Of a DNA stretch of 64,000 nucleotides, positions 1-8,942 are shown piece after piece. The stretch spans positions 868,001 to 932,000 of the forward strand of contig NZ_BLRH01000009.1 in assembly GCF_025996515.1 (NCBI RefSeq), in the 5' to 3' direction. Source of the DNA: Rhizohabitans arisaemae (GTDB lineage Bacteria > Actinomycetota > Actinomycetes > Streptosporangiales > Streptosporangiaceae). The position numbers and the translations under genes were made by a program. Position 1 is the stretch's first letter. Each line of letters begins with the position of its first letter. Below the pieces are notes generated by a model. That model ran no database searches. It saw only the letters and a list, made by a program, of their open reading frames with translations, and was not told the DNA's origin.

Positions 1-127
1 TGTTCAGCCCGGTCAGGTAGCGCACGTTGACGGGCTTGACGACGAGCACCGCCGCGGTGCCCGCGATCTCCGCCAGCCGGGCGCGCCGGGCCTGAAGGAC
101 GTCGCCGGGGCTTGGGAACACGGTCAT
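1..127 (-). CDS. Probable Xaa-Pro peptidase (M24 family), N-terminal fragment
   Basis: This gene runs off the left edge; only its first 42 codons are visible, starting at the ATG at 127-125. The peptide ends in KPVNVRYLTGLN, which resembles the NxRYLTGF stretch near the start of Xaa-Pro dipeptidases and aminopeptidases. In many actinobacteria such a gene lies directly downstream of aroQ, on the same strand, ahead of efp and nusB. Here aroQ is about 15 kb to the right and also on the minus strand, so the fragment may be the displaced continuation of that block. The metal-binding catalytic domain is outside the window, so the call rests on a short N-terminal motif and on context. Confidence 0.55.
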   Translation of the reverse strand, partial: MTVFPSPGDVLQARRARLAEIAGTAAVLVVKPVNVRYLTGLN

Positions 128-207
128 GCCGTCGACTTTACGGCGAGCGCCTGATCATGGAAAGCCGCCTCTTGACCCGTTCCGACCGACGGGCTACCTT
201 CCGGTTT

Positions 208-226
208 GTTAGGAAAGCTTCCTAAC
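208..226. promoter_or_regulatory. Inverted repeat upstream of the GH9 cellulase
   Basis: GTTAGGAA and TTCCTAAC form perfect 8-bp arms around a 3-nt centre, 28 bp before the cellulase start codon. The position and symmetry suit an operator for a repressor or activator of polysaccharide degradation. It is not the CebR-type TGGGAGCGCTCCCA box. The regulator is unknown. Confidence 0.5.
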
Positions 227-253
227 CAACTTTCCGCCGTGTGAGGACCGCCC

Positions 254-2125
254 ATGGGGTTGAAACGTCTGGCCACCGTCACCGCGCTCGTCTGCCTGGC
301 CTCCCTGGCGACGGCGGGCGCCACCGCCGCCACCGCGGCGGCCCCCGCCGCCTTCATCCGGGTCGACCAAGCCGGATTCACCACCGCAGAGACCAAACAC
401 GCCTACCTGCTCTCCACCCGGGCCGCCCCCGGCGCGCGTTTCACCGTCGTCGACGCCGGCGGCCGTACCGTCCTGACCGGGCGCGCCGGCACCAGGCTCG
501 GCGACTGGAACGCCAAGTACCCGCACGTGTACCTCATCGACCTCAGCAACGTGCGGACCCAAGGCGCCTACCGGATCAAAACCACCGGATCGGTCGCCAC
601 GACCTCCCCCGCCTTCCGGGTCGGCACCTCCGCCCTCTACCTCGACCCCGCGCGAAAGGCCCGGACCTTCTTCACCGGCCAGCGGGACGGAGCCGACGTC
701 GTCCCCGGAGACCTCGGCCGCAAACCCGCCCACCTCAACGACCGCCGCGCCGAGGTCTACGACCACCCGACCTTCACCGGCCCGGGCACCGACCAGATCA
801 GCGGCGAGCTGAGAAGGATCGGCGGGCCCGTCGACGTCTCCGGCGGATGGTTCGACGCCGGTGACTACCTCAAGTTCACCCACATCATGGCGTACGCCAA
901 CACCATGGTCTGGGCCTCGGTCCGGGACGGCGCCCCCGACGACGCCCTGCGCCGGGAAGCCCGCCACGGCATCGACTGGCTCGACAAGATGTGGGACGAA
1001 CGGACCAAAACCCTCTACATCCAGGTCGGCATCGGCGCCGGCAACGCCGAAGGCACCTTCGTCGGCGACCACGACGTCTGGCGGCTCCCCGAAGCCGACG
1101 ACAACGACACCGCGACCGGCCGTCACTTCATCCGCAACCGGCCCGTCTTCCGCGCCGCCGCCCCGGGACAGCCGATCAGCCCCAACCTGGCCGGCCGGAC
1201 CGCCGCCGCGTTCGCCCTCGCCGCCCAGTCCGAGACCGACCTGACCCGGGCCCGCGACCTGCTCGACAAGGCCGCCCAGGTCTACGCACTCGCCAAGACC
1301 GAGAACGTCGGGCAGCTCATCACCTCGCTCCCGTACGCCTTCTATCCCGAAAGCCCCTGGCGGGACGACATGGAACTCGGCGGCACCCAGCTCGCCCTCG
1401 CCGCGCTGCGCCTCGGCGACAACCGGCTGAACGGGTGGGTCCGCGACGCCGCGCACTGGGCCCGCCAGTACCTCACCCACGAAGCCGGCGGGGACACCCT
1501 CAACCTGTACGACGTGAGCGCGCTCGCGCACGCCGACCTCACCCGGGTCCTGCGCCGGGTCAACGTGAGCGGCCTCGCCGTCACCGCCGACGACCTCATC
1601 GGCGACCTCCGCGCCCAGCTGAACATCGGCGCCACACGATCGGCCGCCGACCCGTTCCGCGCTGGAGCCCAATACGACAACTTCGACGCCGTCCCCCGCA
1701 CCTTCGGCCTCGCCGCCACCTCCCGGCTGTACCGGTCGGTCACCGGCGACCCCACCTTCGACACCTTCGGCAACCGGCAGCGCGGCTGGGCGTTCGGCGC
1801 CAACCCCTGGGGCGTCTCGTTCATGGTCGGCGTCGGCGAGAACTACGAGAAGTGCCCGCACCACCAGGTCGCCAACCTGCGTAAGCGCGACGCCGTCGGC
1901 GCCGTCGTGAACGGCCCCAACAGCGCCGGCCTGTTCAGCGGCGGGCTCGGCGGCCACTTCGCCGAGATGAACAAGTGCCCGGCCGACGGCGTCGACCGGT
2001 ACGAGGAGTTCACCGGCAAGGGCTCCCGGTACGTCGACGACGTCCGCTCCTGGCAGGCCTCCGAACCCGCCATCGACTTCGCCGCGATCGGCCTCTACGC
2101 CAACACCCTCATGAGCCGCGGCTGA
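254..2125 (+). CDS. Secreted glycoside hydrolase family 9 (endoglucanase-type cellulase)
   Basis: The 623-residue product is an exported beta-1,4-glucanase of family GH9. A signal peptide of about 30 residues (charged MGLKR start, Ala-rich core) is followed by an Ig-like CelD_N-type domain (about residues 33-125) and the (alpha/alpha)6 catalytic domain. The GGWFDAGDY motif carries the family's paired aspartates (D201, D204). CPHHQ corresponds to the conserved PHHR region, and SEPAIDF near the C-terminus carries the expected acid glutamate (E604). There is no carbohydrate-binding module or dockerin, so it is a free enzyme with an N-terminal Ig module. The ATG at 254 has AGGA a few bases upstream. 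The palindrome at 208-226 is a likely operator. It converges on the ABC exporter operon, separated by a hairpin. Confidence 0.9.
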   Translation: MGLKRLATVTALVCLASLATAGATAATAAAPAAFIRVDQAGFTTAETKHAYLLSTRAAPGARFTVVDAGGRTVLTGRAGTRLGDWNAKYPHVYLIDLSNVRTQGAYRIKTTGSVATTSPAFRVGTSALYLDPARKARTFFTGQRDGADVVPGDLGRKPAHLNDRRAEVYDHPTFTGPGTDQISGELRRIGGPVDVSGGWFDAGDYLKFTHIMAYANTMVWASVRDGAPDDALRREARHGIDWLDKMWDERTKTLYIQVGIGAGNAEGTFVGDHDVWRLPEADDNDTATGRHFIRNRPVFRAAAPGQPISPNLAGRTAAAFALAAQSETDLTRARDLLDKAAQVYALAKTENVGQLITSLPYAFYPESPWRDDMELGGTQLALAALRLGDNRLNGWVRDAAHWARQYLTHEAGGDTLNLYDVSALAHADLTRVLRRVNVSGLAVTADDLIGDLRAQLNIGATRSAADPFRAGAQYDNFDAVPRTFGLAATSRLYRSVTGDPTFDTFGNRQRGWAFGANPWGVSFMVGVGENYEKCPHHQVANLRKRDAVGAVVNGPNSAGLFSGGLGGHFAEMNKCPADGVDRYEEFTGKGSRYVDDVRSWQASEPAIDFAAIGLYANTLMSRG

Positions 2126-2144
2126 CCCCGCGATTCCAGATCCT

Positions 2145-2195
2145 GTACGGGCTGCGCCGGTCCGGGCCCCTGTTCCGGGCCGACGCAGCCCGTAC
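2145..2195. terminator. Bidirectional hairpin between convergent genes
   Basis: Perfect 12-bp arms (GTACGGGCTGCG at 2145-2156, complement at 2184-2195) enclose a GC-rich loop that contains further pairing. It lies between the 3' ends of the cellulase and the ABC permease. The arm sequence recurs near other gene ends in the window (14656, 14741, 31809, 32381, 61772). Confidence 0.75.
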
Positions 2196-2205
2196 CCCTG
2201 GTGGT

Positions 2206-3429
2206 TCAGGTTCCGCTGCGGAGCGCTTCCACAGGCTCCATCCGGGCGGCCCGGATGGACGGGTAGAGGCCGGCAAGCAGGCCGACCAGGGCGCCGGCGA
2301 CGGGGGCGGCCAGAGCGAGGCGGGTGTCCAGGACCGGGGTCCACTCGTTGGCGGCGGAGATGCCGACGACGGCGACGATGCCGAGGCTCGCGCCGATCAC
2401 CCCGCCGATCAGGCCGATCATCGTGGACTCCAGCAGGAACTGGGCGGCGATGTGCCGCCGGGCGGCGCCGAGGGCGCGGCGGAGGCCGATCTCCCCGATG
2501 CGCTCCATCACCGTGACGAGTGTCACGTTGGCGATGCCGACGCCTCCGACGACGAGGGAGACCAGTCCGAGGATGAGGAACAGGGTGTTGACGTCGCTCT
2601 GCACGCCGTCCCTGGCCCGGGTGGGGCTCGGCGGCGAGGTCACCTGCAGGCCGGTGGGGTTGTTCGGGCTGAGCGCCTGCGGCGCCTGCTCGGCGATGAG
2701 CCCGGCGGCGCCGAGGCTGGTGTTGATCAGCACCCGGGAGACCTCCTTGAGGTCGAAGTCGGCGCGCCCGACCGAGGGTGGCACGATGACCGCGGTGGCC
2801 AGCCCCGGCTCACGGCCGATGCGGCCGAGGATCCCGATGACGGTGTAGGCCCGGTCCCCGATGAAGACGGCGGGCGCGTTCGCGGTCGTGGCGATCCCGA
2901 GCAGCTTGGCCGCCTGATCACCGAGGACGACCACCCGGTCCCTGCGGGTGATGTGCCCCTCGTCGTAGAAACGCCCGTCCACGATCGCGCCTCTTGCTGC
3001 CTCGGGCAGACCGACCGTGGCGGAGACGACCTCAAGGGTCTGGTCGGTGACCCGGGTGGGGTCCACGATCGCGTTGGCGCTGACCGTGAGGTTGGCGGTT
3101 TTGCGGCTCGTCGCCATCGCCGCCGAGGAGACCACACCGCGGAGCCGGGCGAGTTCCTCGGGTGCGTCCCAGCCGACCGACACCCGCTCGCCCCACGTCT
3201 GCTCGGGCACCTCGACCGTGACGGAGGTGGCGATGAGCGCGTCGAACCGGCCCACGATCTGGTTGCCCGCGGTCGCCGCGACGCCGATGGTGACGACGAG
3301 CGTGGCGATGCCGAGGACCGTGCCGAGGGTGGTGAGGGCGGAGCGGACCGGCCGGGCCAGCACCCCGGCGAGCGCCTCGCCGCACAGGTCCCGGACGTCC
3401 AGCCGCGGCTTGCCCGGGCCTCGCCTCAC
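2206..3429 (-). CDS. MacB/FtsX-type ABC transporter permease
   Basis: This 407-residue integral membrane protein has MacB-like topology: one transmembrane segment near residues 25-55, a large extracytoplasmic domain, and three transmembrane segments in the C-terminal FtsX domain (motif ERIGEIGLRRALGA, ending in RAARMEPVEALRSG). In this family the permease transmits ATPase strokes mechanically to an extracytoplasmic domain rather than forming a classic import channel. Its start overlaps the ATPase stop by 4 bp, so the two are translationally coupled. With the adaptor gene it forms a three-gene tripartite-like exporter or cell-envelope machine. Confidence 0.88.
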   Translation of the reverse strand: MRRGPGKPRLDVRDLCGEALAGVLARPVRSALTTLGTVLGIATLVVTIGVAATAGNQIVGRFDALIATSVTVEVPEQTWGERVSVGWDAPEELARLRGVVSSAAMATSRKTANLTVSANAIVDPTRVTDQTLEVVSATVGLPEAARGAIVDGRFYDEGHITRRDRVVVLGDQAAKLLGIATTANAPAVFIGDRAYTVIGILGRIGREPGLATAVIVPPSVGRADFDLKEVSRVLINTSLGAAGLIAEQAPQALSPNNPTGLQVTSPPSPTRARDGVQSDVNTLFLILGLVSLVVGGVGIANVTLVTVMERIGEIGLRRALGAARRHIAAQFLLESTMIGLIGGVIGASLGIVAVVGISAANEWTPVLDTRLALAAPVAGALVGLLAGLYPSIRAARMEPVEALRSGT

Positions 3430-4091
3430 GTCAGCCGCCCGTCGTTGATCCGGACGACGCGGTCGGCCCGGCCGCTCACCACGTCGTCGTGCGTGATCAC
3501 CACGATGGTGAGGCCTTGCTCGCGCAGCTCGTCGAAGAGGTCGAGTACCGAGGCGGTGTTGTCGCTGTCCAGGTTGCCCGTCGGCTCGTCGCAGAGCAGC
3601 AGCGCCGGATCGCCGCCGATCGCCCTGGCGATGGCCACCCGCTGCCGTTCGCCACCGGAGAGCCGATCCGGGGTGAAGCCGACACGGTGTCCCATACCCA
3701 CCCGGTCGAGCGCGTCCAGCGCGCGTTTCCTTCTCCGGCGACGATCGTGTTTGCGGTAGAGCTCGGCGAGCATCACGTTCTCCTCCACGGTCCGGGTGGC
3801 CAGGAGGTGGAAGGACTGGAAGACGAAGCCGATCCGGCTCCCCCGCAGCGCCGTACGCTCCCCGTCGGACAGGTCCGTGGTCTCCACCCCGTCCAGCCGG
3901 TAGGAGCCGCCGGTCGGCCGGTCGAGCAGGCCGAGGGTGTTGAGCAGAGTGGATTTGCCCGATCCGGAGGGTCCGACGATGGCGAGGTAGTCCTTGGGCG
4001 GCACCTCCAGGGTGACGTCGGAGAGGGCATGGACGGGCGGTTCGGTGGGAAAAATCCGGCAGACGTCCGCCAAGCTGATCACGGTCGTCAC
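3426..4091 (-). CDS. MacB/LolD-type ABC transporter ATP-binding protein
   Basis: The 221-residue ATPase has Walker A GPSGSGKST, signature LSGGERQRVAIARA and Walker B LLLCDEPTGNLDSD, typical of the MacB/LolD/FtsE group. It energises the neighbouring FtsX-type permease. Overlaps of 4 bp on both sides (adaptor upstream, permease downstream) indicate one co-translated operon. Length is normal for the family. The exported substrate cannot be read from this subunit. Confidence 0.92.
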   Translation of the reverse strand: MTTVISLADVCRIFPTEPPVHALSDVTLEVPPKDYLAIVGPSGSGKSTLLNTLGLLDRPTGGSYRLDGVETTDLSDGERTALRGSRIGFVFQSFHLLATRTVEENVMLAELYRKHDRRRRRKRALDALDRVGMGHRVGFTPDRLSGGERQRVAIARAIGGDPALLLCDEPTGNLDSDNTASVLDLFDELREQGLTIVVITHDDVVSGRADRVVRINDGRLT

Positions 4092-5818
4092 GTCACGGCC
4101 CCCACCACGACCCGGTCGCCCTCCTTGAGCGCCCCCTGCTCCACCGGTTTGACCTCGACGTTCCCGTCTGCGGCCAAGCCGGCGACGATCGGCACATCCT
4201 TGGTGGCGTTCTCGCCGGTCTGCAGTTTGACCCGCGCCGTTCCGTCGGCCGAGGTGAAGACGGCGGCGACCGGCACCGTCAGCACCTTCCCCGCGCTCGC
4301 GCCGACCTGCACGGTCGCGGTGACCGCGGATCCGGTCAGCGCGCGCAGCGGCCCCGAGTCGAACGCGGTGAGCAGGATCGGGACCGCCGACTGCCCTTCG
4401 GGGGCCTTGGGTCCGTCGCTCTGCTCGGCCTCCTTGCCGATGGCGGTCACCGCCGCTTTGAACGTGCGGCCCGCCGCGGTCTCGATGGTCGCGGGCAGGC
4501 CCTTGCGCAGCAGCCTGGCCTCCTGTTCGGGGATGAACCCCGGGACGGTTACGCTCGCCCCGGTGACGGTGGCGACCTTCCCGGTCACCGGGTCCCCCGC
4601 TTTGACCGAGACCTTGTCGAGCCGGGCGGGGAACGCGGGCAGGAAGACCACCTCCCCTGCGGGCACGCTGAGGCCGTACCGCGTCCGCGCCACGGCGAGC
4701 GCCGCCTGCGCGGCTCCCAGGCTCCGCTTGCCGTTGGCGATTTTCAGTTTGAGGAGTTTCACGTCCTTGCTCAGCTTGAGCTGCTGTTTGTCGGCGAGGA
4801 GCGCCTCTTCGGCGGTCTCCACGGCCTGGCGGAGCTGCTGCAGCTTCTGCTCGTCGGCCTCGTGGCCGCGTTCCTCGAAGTCGGCGAGGGCCTGCTCCGC
4901 GGCCGCCAGATTCTCCCGAGCCCCCTGCAACCGCAGCTCCAGCAGGCGCTTGTCGTCCTCGGGTTTGGCCGCGGCGAGGGCCTGCTCGGCCGCGAGCACC
5001 TCCTCCCTGGCCGACTGTACGGCGCGGCGCAGCGATTCCCGTCGCTCGCGGGTCTCCAGGCTCTCGCCGTACGCCTCGAACTCCGCCAGCGCCTCCTTGG
5101 CCCTGGCCAGGTTCCGCTCACTGTTGGCGATCTTCAGCTTGATCAGCCGCTGGTCACCGCCTTGACCAAGCGTCCGCTCGTCGGCCACCAGGGCTTCCCG
5201 GGCCTGGTCGACGGCGCGTTCCAGATCCCGCAGGGCCTGCCGTTCCTCCGGCCCCGGCTCCTGCGCCCGATACCCCTTCTTGGCGTACCAGCGCCGTACG
5301 GCCGCCGCGGTCCCCGCGTCGAAGACCCCCGAGATCCGCCCCGGGCTGAAACCGAGCCCCGCCAGGGCCCGCTGCAGCTGCTTGACGTCCGGCCCCTCGG
5401 TACCCGGCTCCAGCGCCCGGTACATCGGGATGTCCCCCTTCAGGGCGAAGACCGGGCGGCCCCCGACCTCCATGAACACCGAGCCGTTGCGCAGGCGGGT
5501 GCCCGCGGGCGGCACCCTGGTGGCCCGCTGGACGGACGACGCCCCCGGCTCGCTCCCCCCCGAAGCGGCACCGCCCACGGTGCCGGCGAGGAAGATCGAG
5601 AGCGGTGAGCCGTACGCCAGCTGGCCCTGCATGGCGACGGAGCTCGTCAACGTCTGCCGGACCACGGGTGCGGTGACCAGGGACGGATTGGGCGGGCGGC
5701 GGGCCGCGGCCTCGTCGGCGGGCGACCTGAGCCGCGTCCCCACACCCCAGCCGACCCCCGCCAGCACCACCACACCGCCGACGATCACGCTGAGGGTACG
5801 GCGCGGAGACCTCTTCAC
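4088..5818 (-). CDS. Membrane-fusion adaptor with peptidoglycan-binding domain and long coiled coil
   Basis: The 576-residue MacA-like adaptor begins with an N-terminal membrane anchor. A PG_binding_1-type domain follows (around residues 130-175; motif EGPDVKQLQRALAGLGF). Next comes a long alpha-helical hairpin with repeated heptads (LKIANSERNLARAKEALAEF and related copies), then a beta-barrel or lipoyl-like C-terminal half with a PVAAVF segment. A peptidoglycan-binding domain in the adaptor is common in Gram-positive MacA homologues and would tether the complex to the wall in place of an outer membrane. The GTG start at 5818 overlaps the stop of a 29-codon upstream reading frame (GTGA), suggesting coupled translation. 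The neighbouring lipoproteins are candidate partners or cargo. Confidence 0.85.
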   Translation of the reverse strand: MKRSPRRTLSVIVGGVVVLAGVGWGVGTRLRSPADEAAARRPPNPSLVTAPVVRQTLTSSVAMQGQLAYGSPLSIFLAGTVGGAASGGSEPGASSVQRATRVPPAGTRLRNGSVFMEVGGRPVFALKGDIPMYRALEPGTEGPDVKQLQRALAGLGFSPGRISGVFDAGTAAAVRRWYAKKGYRAQEPGPEERQALRDLERAVDQAREALVADERTLGQGGDQRLIKLKIANSERNLARAKEALAEFEAYGESLETRERRESLRRAVQSAREEVLAAEQALAAAKPEDDKRLLELRLQGARENLAAAEQALADFEERGHEADEQKLQQLRQAVETAEEALLADKQQLKLSKDVKLLKLKIANGKRSLGAAQAALAVARTRYGLSVPAGEVVFLPAFPARLDKVSVKAGDPVTGKVATVTGASVTVPGFIPEQEARLLRKGLPATIETAAGRTFKAAVTAIGKEAEQSDGPKAPEGQSAVPILLTAFDSGPLRALTGSAVTATVQVGASAGKVLTVPVAAVFTSADGTARVKLQTGENATKDVPIVAGLAADGNVEVKPVEQGALKEGDRVVVGAVT

Positions 5819-5904
5819 GGGGACACCTCGGGTTCGTGGGCGCCCTGGTCCGCCGAGACGATCCCGCCTCCACCAGTCAACACGAAAAGCCAGGTTCTAT
5901 GCAT
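5815..5904 (-). CDS. 29-codon upstream ORF derived from a lost lipoprotein gene start
   Basis: Positions 5884-5921 repeat the start region of the next lipoprotein gene (6896-6935) with only a few changes, including the codons for M-x-R-T-W-x-F and the upstream gattccgtttcac. After those codons the frame continues for 29 residues and ends in TGA overlapping the adaptor's GTG start. The simplest reading is that another paralogue sat here and was deleted, leaving its translation start in front of the exporter operon. It may now act as a leader for coupled translation of the adaptor, or be a passive scar. Confidence 0.5.
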   Translation of the reverse strand: MHRTWLFVLTGGGGIVSADQGAHEPEVSP

Positions 5905-5975
5905 GATGTGATTCCGTTTCACGGGGGTACGGCCGACTGAGCACCGGTCGCCGGACCGGGCGGGCATCTGTGGTC

Positions 5976-6023
5976 GTGGCCCGGCGGGTGCGGGAAGCGG
6001 GTCTCCCGCACCCGCCGGGCCAC
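5976..6023. terminator. 20-bp perfect inverted repeat after the lipoprotein array
   Basis: Arms at 5976-5995 and 6004-6023 are perfect 20-bp complements with an 8-nt loop. The element lies just past the stop of the last lipoprotein gene in its transcription direction and before the exporter operon, so it probably terminates the array or attenuates read-through into the exporter. Confidence 0.7.
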
Positions 6024-6046
6024 GGTGAACGCATGACGCCGAGGCA

Positions 6047-6916
6047 TCAGCCCCAAGGGGCCAAATTGGTCAGGTTTTGCTCGGCTTTCAGCCGATCGCG
6101 CTTCGGGCCGAAGGCCGCGTGGAACTCCTTGCCGCACTCCAGGTCCTCCAGCGCGGCCTTGATCTCACGTGCCAGGTACGGCCGGGCCTCCTGCGGGGTG
6201 ACGATGAGCTCTGTGCGGCCCTTGCCTCCCGCATCCTGCTTGGCCTTGGCCAAGCCTTGGAACTGATCCTGGAAGACTTGCGGGACCGCCCAGAGGATCC
6301 CGATGGGTTTCACATCGGCGACCTGGTACCCCTTGCCCTTGAGACAGTCGGCGTACCTTTGGGCCGACGACACCAGTTGCGGGTCCGCGTTCAGCGCATC
6401 ACGAATCCGCTGGTTGACCTGGTCGACTTCCGCATAGAGCTCTTCCACCGAGCTGAAGGTCTTGCCGAGCACAGCGTTGACCCCCTGGATATGACACTCA
6501 TCACGAGCGGTGTGGTACGCCTCCACCTGGGTGCCGGACAGGTTCGATAGCAGCTCATCGTTGGGATTGTTCTCCAGCCCGGGGTTCTGCGGGTGCGTCT
6601 CGCCGTAGACCGACTGAGAGAAGGCGTCGAAGCCGTACTTCGACCGGTACTCCTTCATCGCCGCGTGATCACCGAGCCCGGCCTTGACCACCGCATCCGG
6701 CTTCGGCTTGGGCACGAAGGCGACGTACTTGAACCCCTTCTTCTTCATACAGTCGGCCTTCACCGCCTCGATCTCCCGCCGCTTGTCGGCTCCGGGCGAA
6801 GCCTGCGGCGAGGCGGCAACCGCCTCATCGGACTTCTCCTCGGGGGTGTTTCCACATCCGGCCAGCACCGTCAGCGAGAGCATGATCGGTACGGCGAAAC
6901 GCCAGGTTCTGCGCAT
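6047..6916 (-). CDS. Array lipoprotein 1 (four-cysteine family)
   Basis: This 289-residue lipoprotein starts at the ATG at 6916 (MRRTWRF); the longer upstream frame lacks a sensible start. The lipobox VLAGC places the lipidated cysteine at residue 21. The mature part has four cysteines in conserved contexts shared by all six paralogues: ADCMKKKGF, DECHIQ, YADCLKGKGY and LECGKEF. A short linker rich in Ser, Ala and Pro follows the lipobox, then predominantly helical sequence. This copy ends in an extended tail (KAEQNLTNLAPWG). I do not recognise a named family. It is the array member nearest the exporter and shares its orientation. Confidence 0.8.
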   Translation of the reverse strand: MRRTWRFAVPIMLSLTVLAGCGNTPEEKSDEAVAASPQASPGADKRREIEAVKADCMKKKGFKYVAFVPKPKPDAVVKAGLGDHAAMKEYRSKYGFDAFSQSVYGETHPQNPGLENNPNDELLSNLSGTQVEAYHTARDECHIQGVNAVLGKTFSSVEELYAEVDQVNQRIRDALNADPQLVSSAQRYADCLKGKGYQVADVKPIGILWAVPQVFQDQFQGLAKAKQDAGGKGRTELIVTPQEARPYLAREIKAALEDLECGKEFHAAFGPKRDRLKAEQNLTNLAPWG

Positions 6917-7067
6917 GATCTGATTCCGTTTCACAACAGGGGGGCGCAGCCGCGGATCCCGGCTGCGCGGTGAAAATGCGTCGCCGAGGCGGGTGAGCAA
7001 AGCTCCTGCACCCGTGATCACGGTGAACGCGTGACGCCGAGACGTCAGTTCTTGGGCGGCGAGCTCA

Positions 7068-7961
7068 TCAGGGCTCGCCGAATTCCTCGTTCAGGATCGA
7101 TTCCTCATGCCGGGCTTCCGGGAGGTAGACCGCGTAGAAGTCCTTGCCGCACTCCAGGTCGTCCAGTGCCGCTTTGATCTCCCGAGCCAGGTGCTGCCGC
7201 GCCGCCTCCTGGCTGATCTCATCCGACTCTTCGCCCGTTTTGGATTCTCCCCGGAGCGCATTGAGCTCCTGCCAGAAAGGCCAGCTCGCCGCCATGGTCA
7301 CTCTTCCCGGCGCCGCGGAGTCAACGCGATACCCCTTCCCTTTCAGGCAGTCGGCGTACGGCTGGGCGAGCTCCACGAGCCGAGGGTTCACGTCGACCTG
7401 TTCAGAGAGCTGCTCGCCCCTCCGCATTCTTGCCTCCTGGAGATCCTTCGCCGAGCCGGCGACCTTTCCGAGCACCGTCCCGACCGCCTGGACCCTGCAG
7501 TCCTCAAGTGAGCTCCGATAGGTGGTGTTCTGGCTATCCGACAACGCCGCCAGAATCGCTGCGTTGGGGTCGTCATCGTTGCGTGCCGTCGACGAATGGA
7601 GCTGGACATCCGGATAGACGATCTGGGAGAAGATCTTGAAACCGTATTTCGAGCGGAACTCTTTCATCGCCGCGTAATCCCCGTTGGCGGCCATGACCGC
7701 TGTGTCGGAGCTTTTGTCCTTGGGGATGTAGGCGATGTAGGTGAAGCCCTTCTTCTTCATGCAGTCGGCTTTGGCCGCCTCGATCTCACGCCGCTTGACG
7801 GCCGCCGACGAGCTCCCGGACGTGGCACGCGTGGACTCGCCGGCCTGCGCCTTTGAGGTCGTCGGGGATTCGGCGGCTTTGCCCTCCGGAGTGGCCGAGC
7901 ACGCGGTAAGGGCCACGAGCAGGAACGCGACAGGACCGGCGAAACGCCAGGGCTTGAGCAT
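7068..7961 (-). CDS. Array lipoprotein 2 (four-cysteine family)
   Basis: This 297-residue paralogue begins at the second Met of the frame (MLKPWRF), with lipobox ALTAC at Cys21. The four conserved cysteine contexts are present (DCMKKKGF, EDCRVQ, YADCLKGKGY, LECGKDF). It is among the more divergent copies: the segment after the KYGF motif differs, and the linker is longer and rich in Thr and Ser. It is transcribed with the other members; the gap to member 3 is 108 bp. Secreted and membrane-anchored by prediction; function unknown. Confidence 0.78.
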   Translation of the reverse strand: MLKPWRFAGPVAFLLVALTACSATPEGKAAESPTTSKAQAGESTRATSGSSSAAVKRREIEAAKADCMKKKGFTYIAYIPKDKSSDTAVMAANGDYAAMKEFRSKYGFKIFSQIVYPDVQLHSSTARNDDDPNAAILAALSDSQNTTYRSSLEDCRVQAVGTVLGKVAGSAKDLQEARMRRGEQLSEQVDVNPRLVELAQPYADCLKGKGYRVDSAAPGRVTMAASWPFWQELNALRGESKTGEESDEISQEAARQHLAREIKAALDDLECGKDFYAVYLPEARHEESILNEEFGEP

Positions 7962-8069
7962 GATCAACCCCGTTCAAGAGAGGGAGCGGTCCACGGAGGT
8001 GGTCGGCGCCTGTGGTCGCGACCGGCGCGCATCCCCCTCGGTGACCACGACGAAAGTGACGCCTAGTCA

Positions 8070-8942
8070 TCAGCTCAAGCCCATATCGGGCATATGCACA
8101 GCTTCCAGCTGATCCTTCTTCGGGATGAAAACCGGGCGGAACTCCTTGCCGCACTCCAGGTCCTCCAAGGCGGCCTTGATCTCACGGGTCAGGTACGGCC
8201 GGGCCTGCTCCGGGGTGGGAATGGCCGCCGCGAGATCACCGCTTTCCGACGCCTCCTGATTCGCCTTGCCCAACGCACTTCCCTCTTCGTTGAAGGCGAG
8301 CCAGAGCGCGTCGGCGACACCACTGGGTTTCACGTCGGTGACCCGGTATCCCTTGCCCTTGAGGCAGTCGGCGTATCCCTGGGCCAGCTCCACCAGCTGC
8401 GGATCCGCGTTCAGCTCACGATTGAGCCGCTCGGAGGCCTTCTCCCCCTCTTCATGGAATTCTTCCGCTGAGCGAAAAGACTTGCCGAACACGACATTGA
8501 TCGCCTGTGCCTCGCATTCGTCGCTGGCCTCCCCGTAAGTCCCGTACTGAGAACGCGACAGGCTACGCTTCAGCGCATCATTAGGATCGTTCAGCTGTTC
8601 AGGGTTCTTAGGGTGCTTCTCGCGGTAAACCCAGTGAGAGAAGACGTCGAAACCGTATTTCGACCGGTACTCCTTCATCGCCGCGTAATCCCCGAGCTCG
8701 GCCTTGGCCACCACGTCCAGTTTTGGCTTGGGCACGAAGGCGACGTACGTGAACCCCTTCTTCTTCATACAGTCGGCCTTCACCGCCTCGACCTCCCGCC
8801 GCTTGTCCACCGCAGCTTCCGGGGAGTTGGCGGCCGAGGCGCCGGCTGATGCGGCGGGTTTGCCCTCCGGCGTGGTCCCGCACCCGGACAGGGCCCCAAC
8901 CGACAATGCAACAGGTAACGCGAGATGCCAGTACTTGAACAT
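8070..8942 (-). CDS. Array lipoprotein 3 (four-cysteine family)
   Basis: This 290-residue paralogue starts at the ATG at 8942 (MFKYWHL), with lipobox ALSGC at Cys21 and the same four cysteine contexts. The open frame continues upstream in phase to 9110 because the decayed start of another paralogue is fused there. The internal ATG is preferred because it restores a proper lipoprotein signal at the position used by every sibling. Positions 8700-8780 are very similar to the matching part of member 1, pointing to recent duplication or gene conversion. Confidence 0.77.
   Translation of the reverse strand: MFKYWHLALPVALSVGALSGCGTTPEGKPAASAGASAANSPEAAVDKRREVEAVKADCMKKKGFTYVAFVPKPKLDVVAKAELGDYAAMKEYRSKYGFDVFSHWVYREKHPKNPEQLNDPNDALKRSLSRSQYGTYGEASDECEAQAINVVFGKSFRSAEEFHEEGEKASERLNRELNADPQLVELAQGYADCLKGKGYRVTDVKPSGVADALWLAFNEEGSALGKANQEASESGDLAAAIPTPEQARPYLTREIKAALEDLECGKEFRPVFIPKKDQLEAVHMPDMGLS

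Noticed and set aside
209-2344. 711-codon open frame antisense to the cellulase gene
   Set aside because: It is a composition shadow of a high-GC gene: low-complexity Gly/Val/Asp/Arg sequence with no motif, opposite a clear GH9 coding frame.
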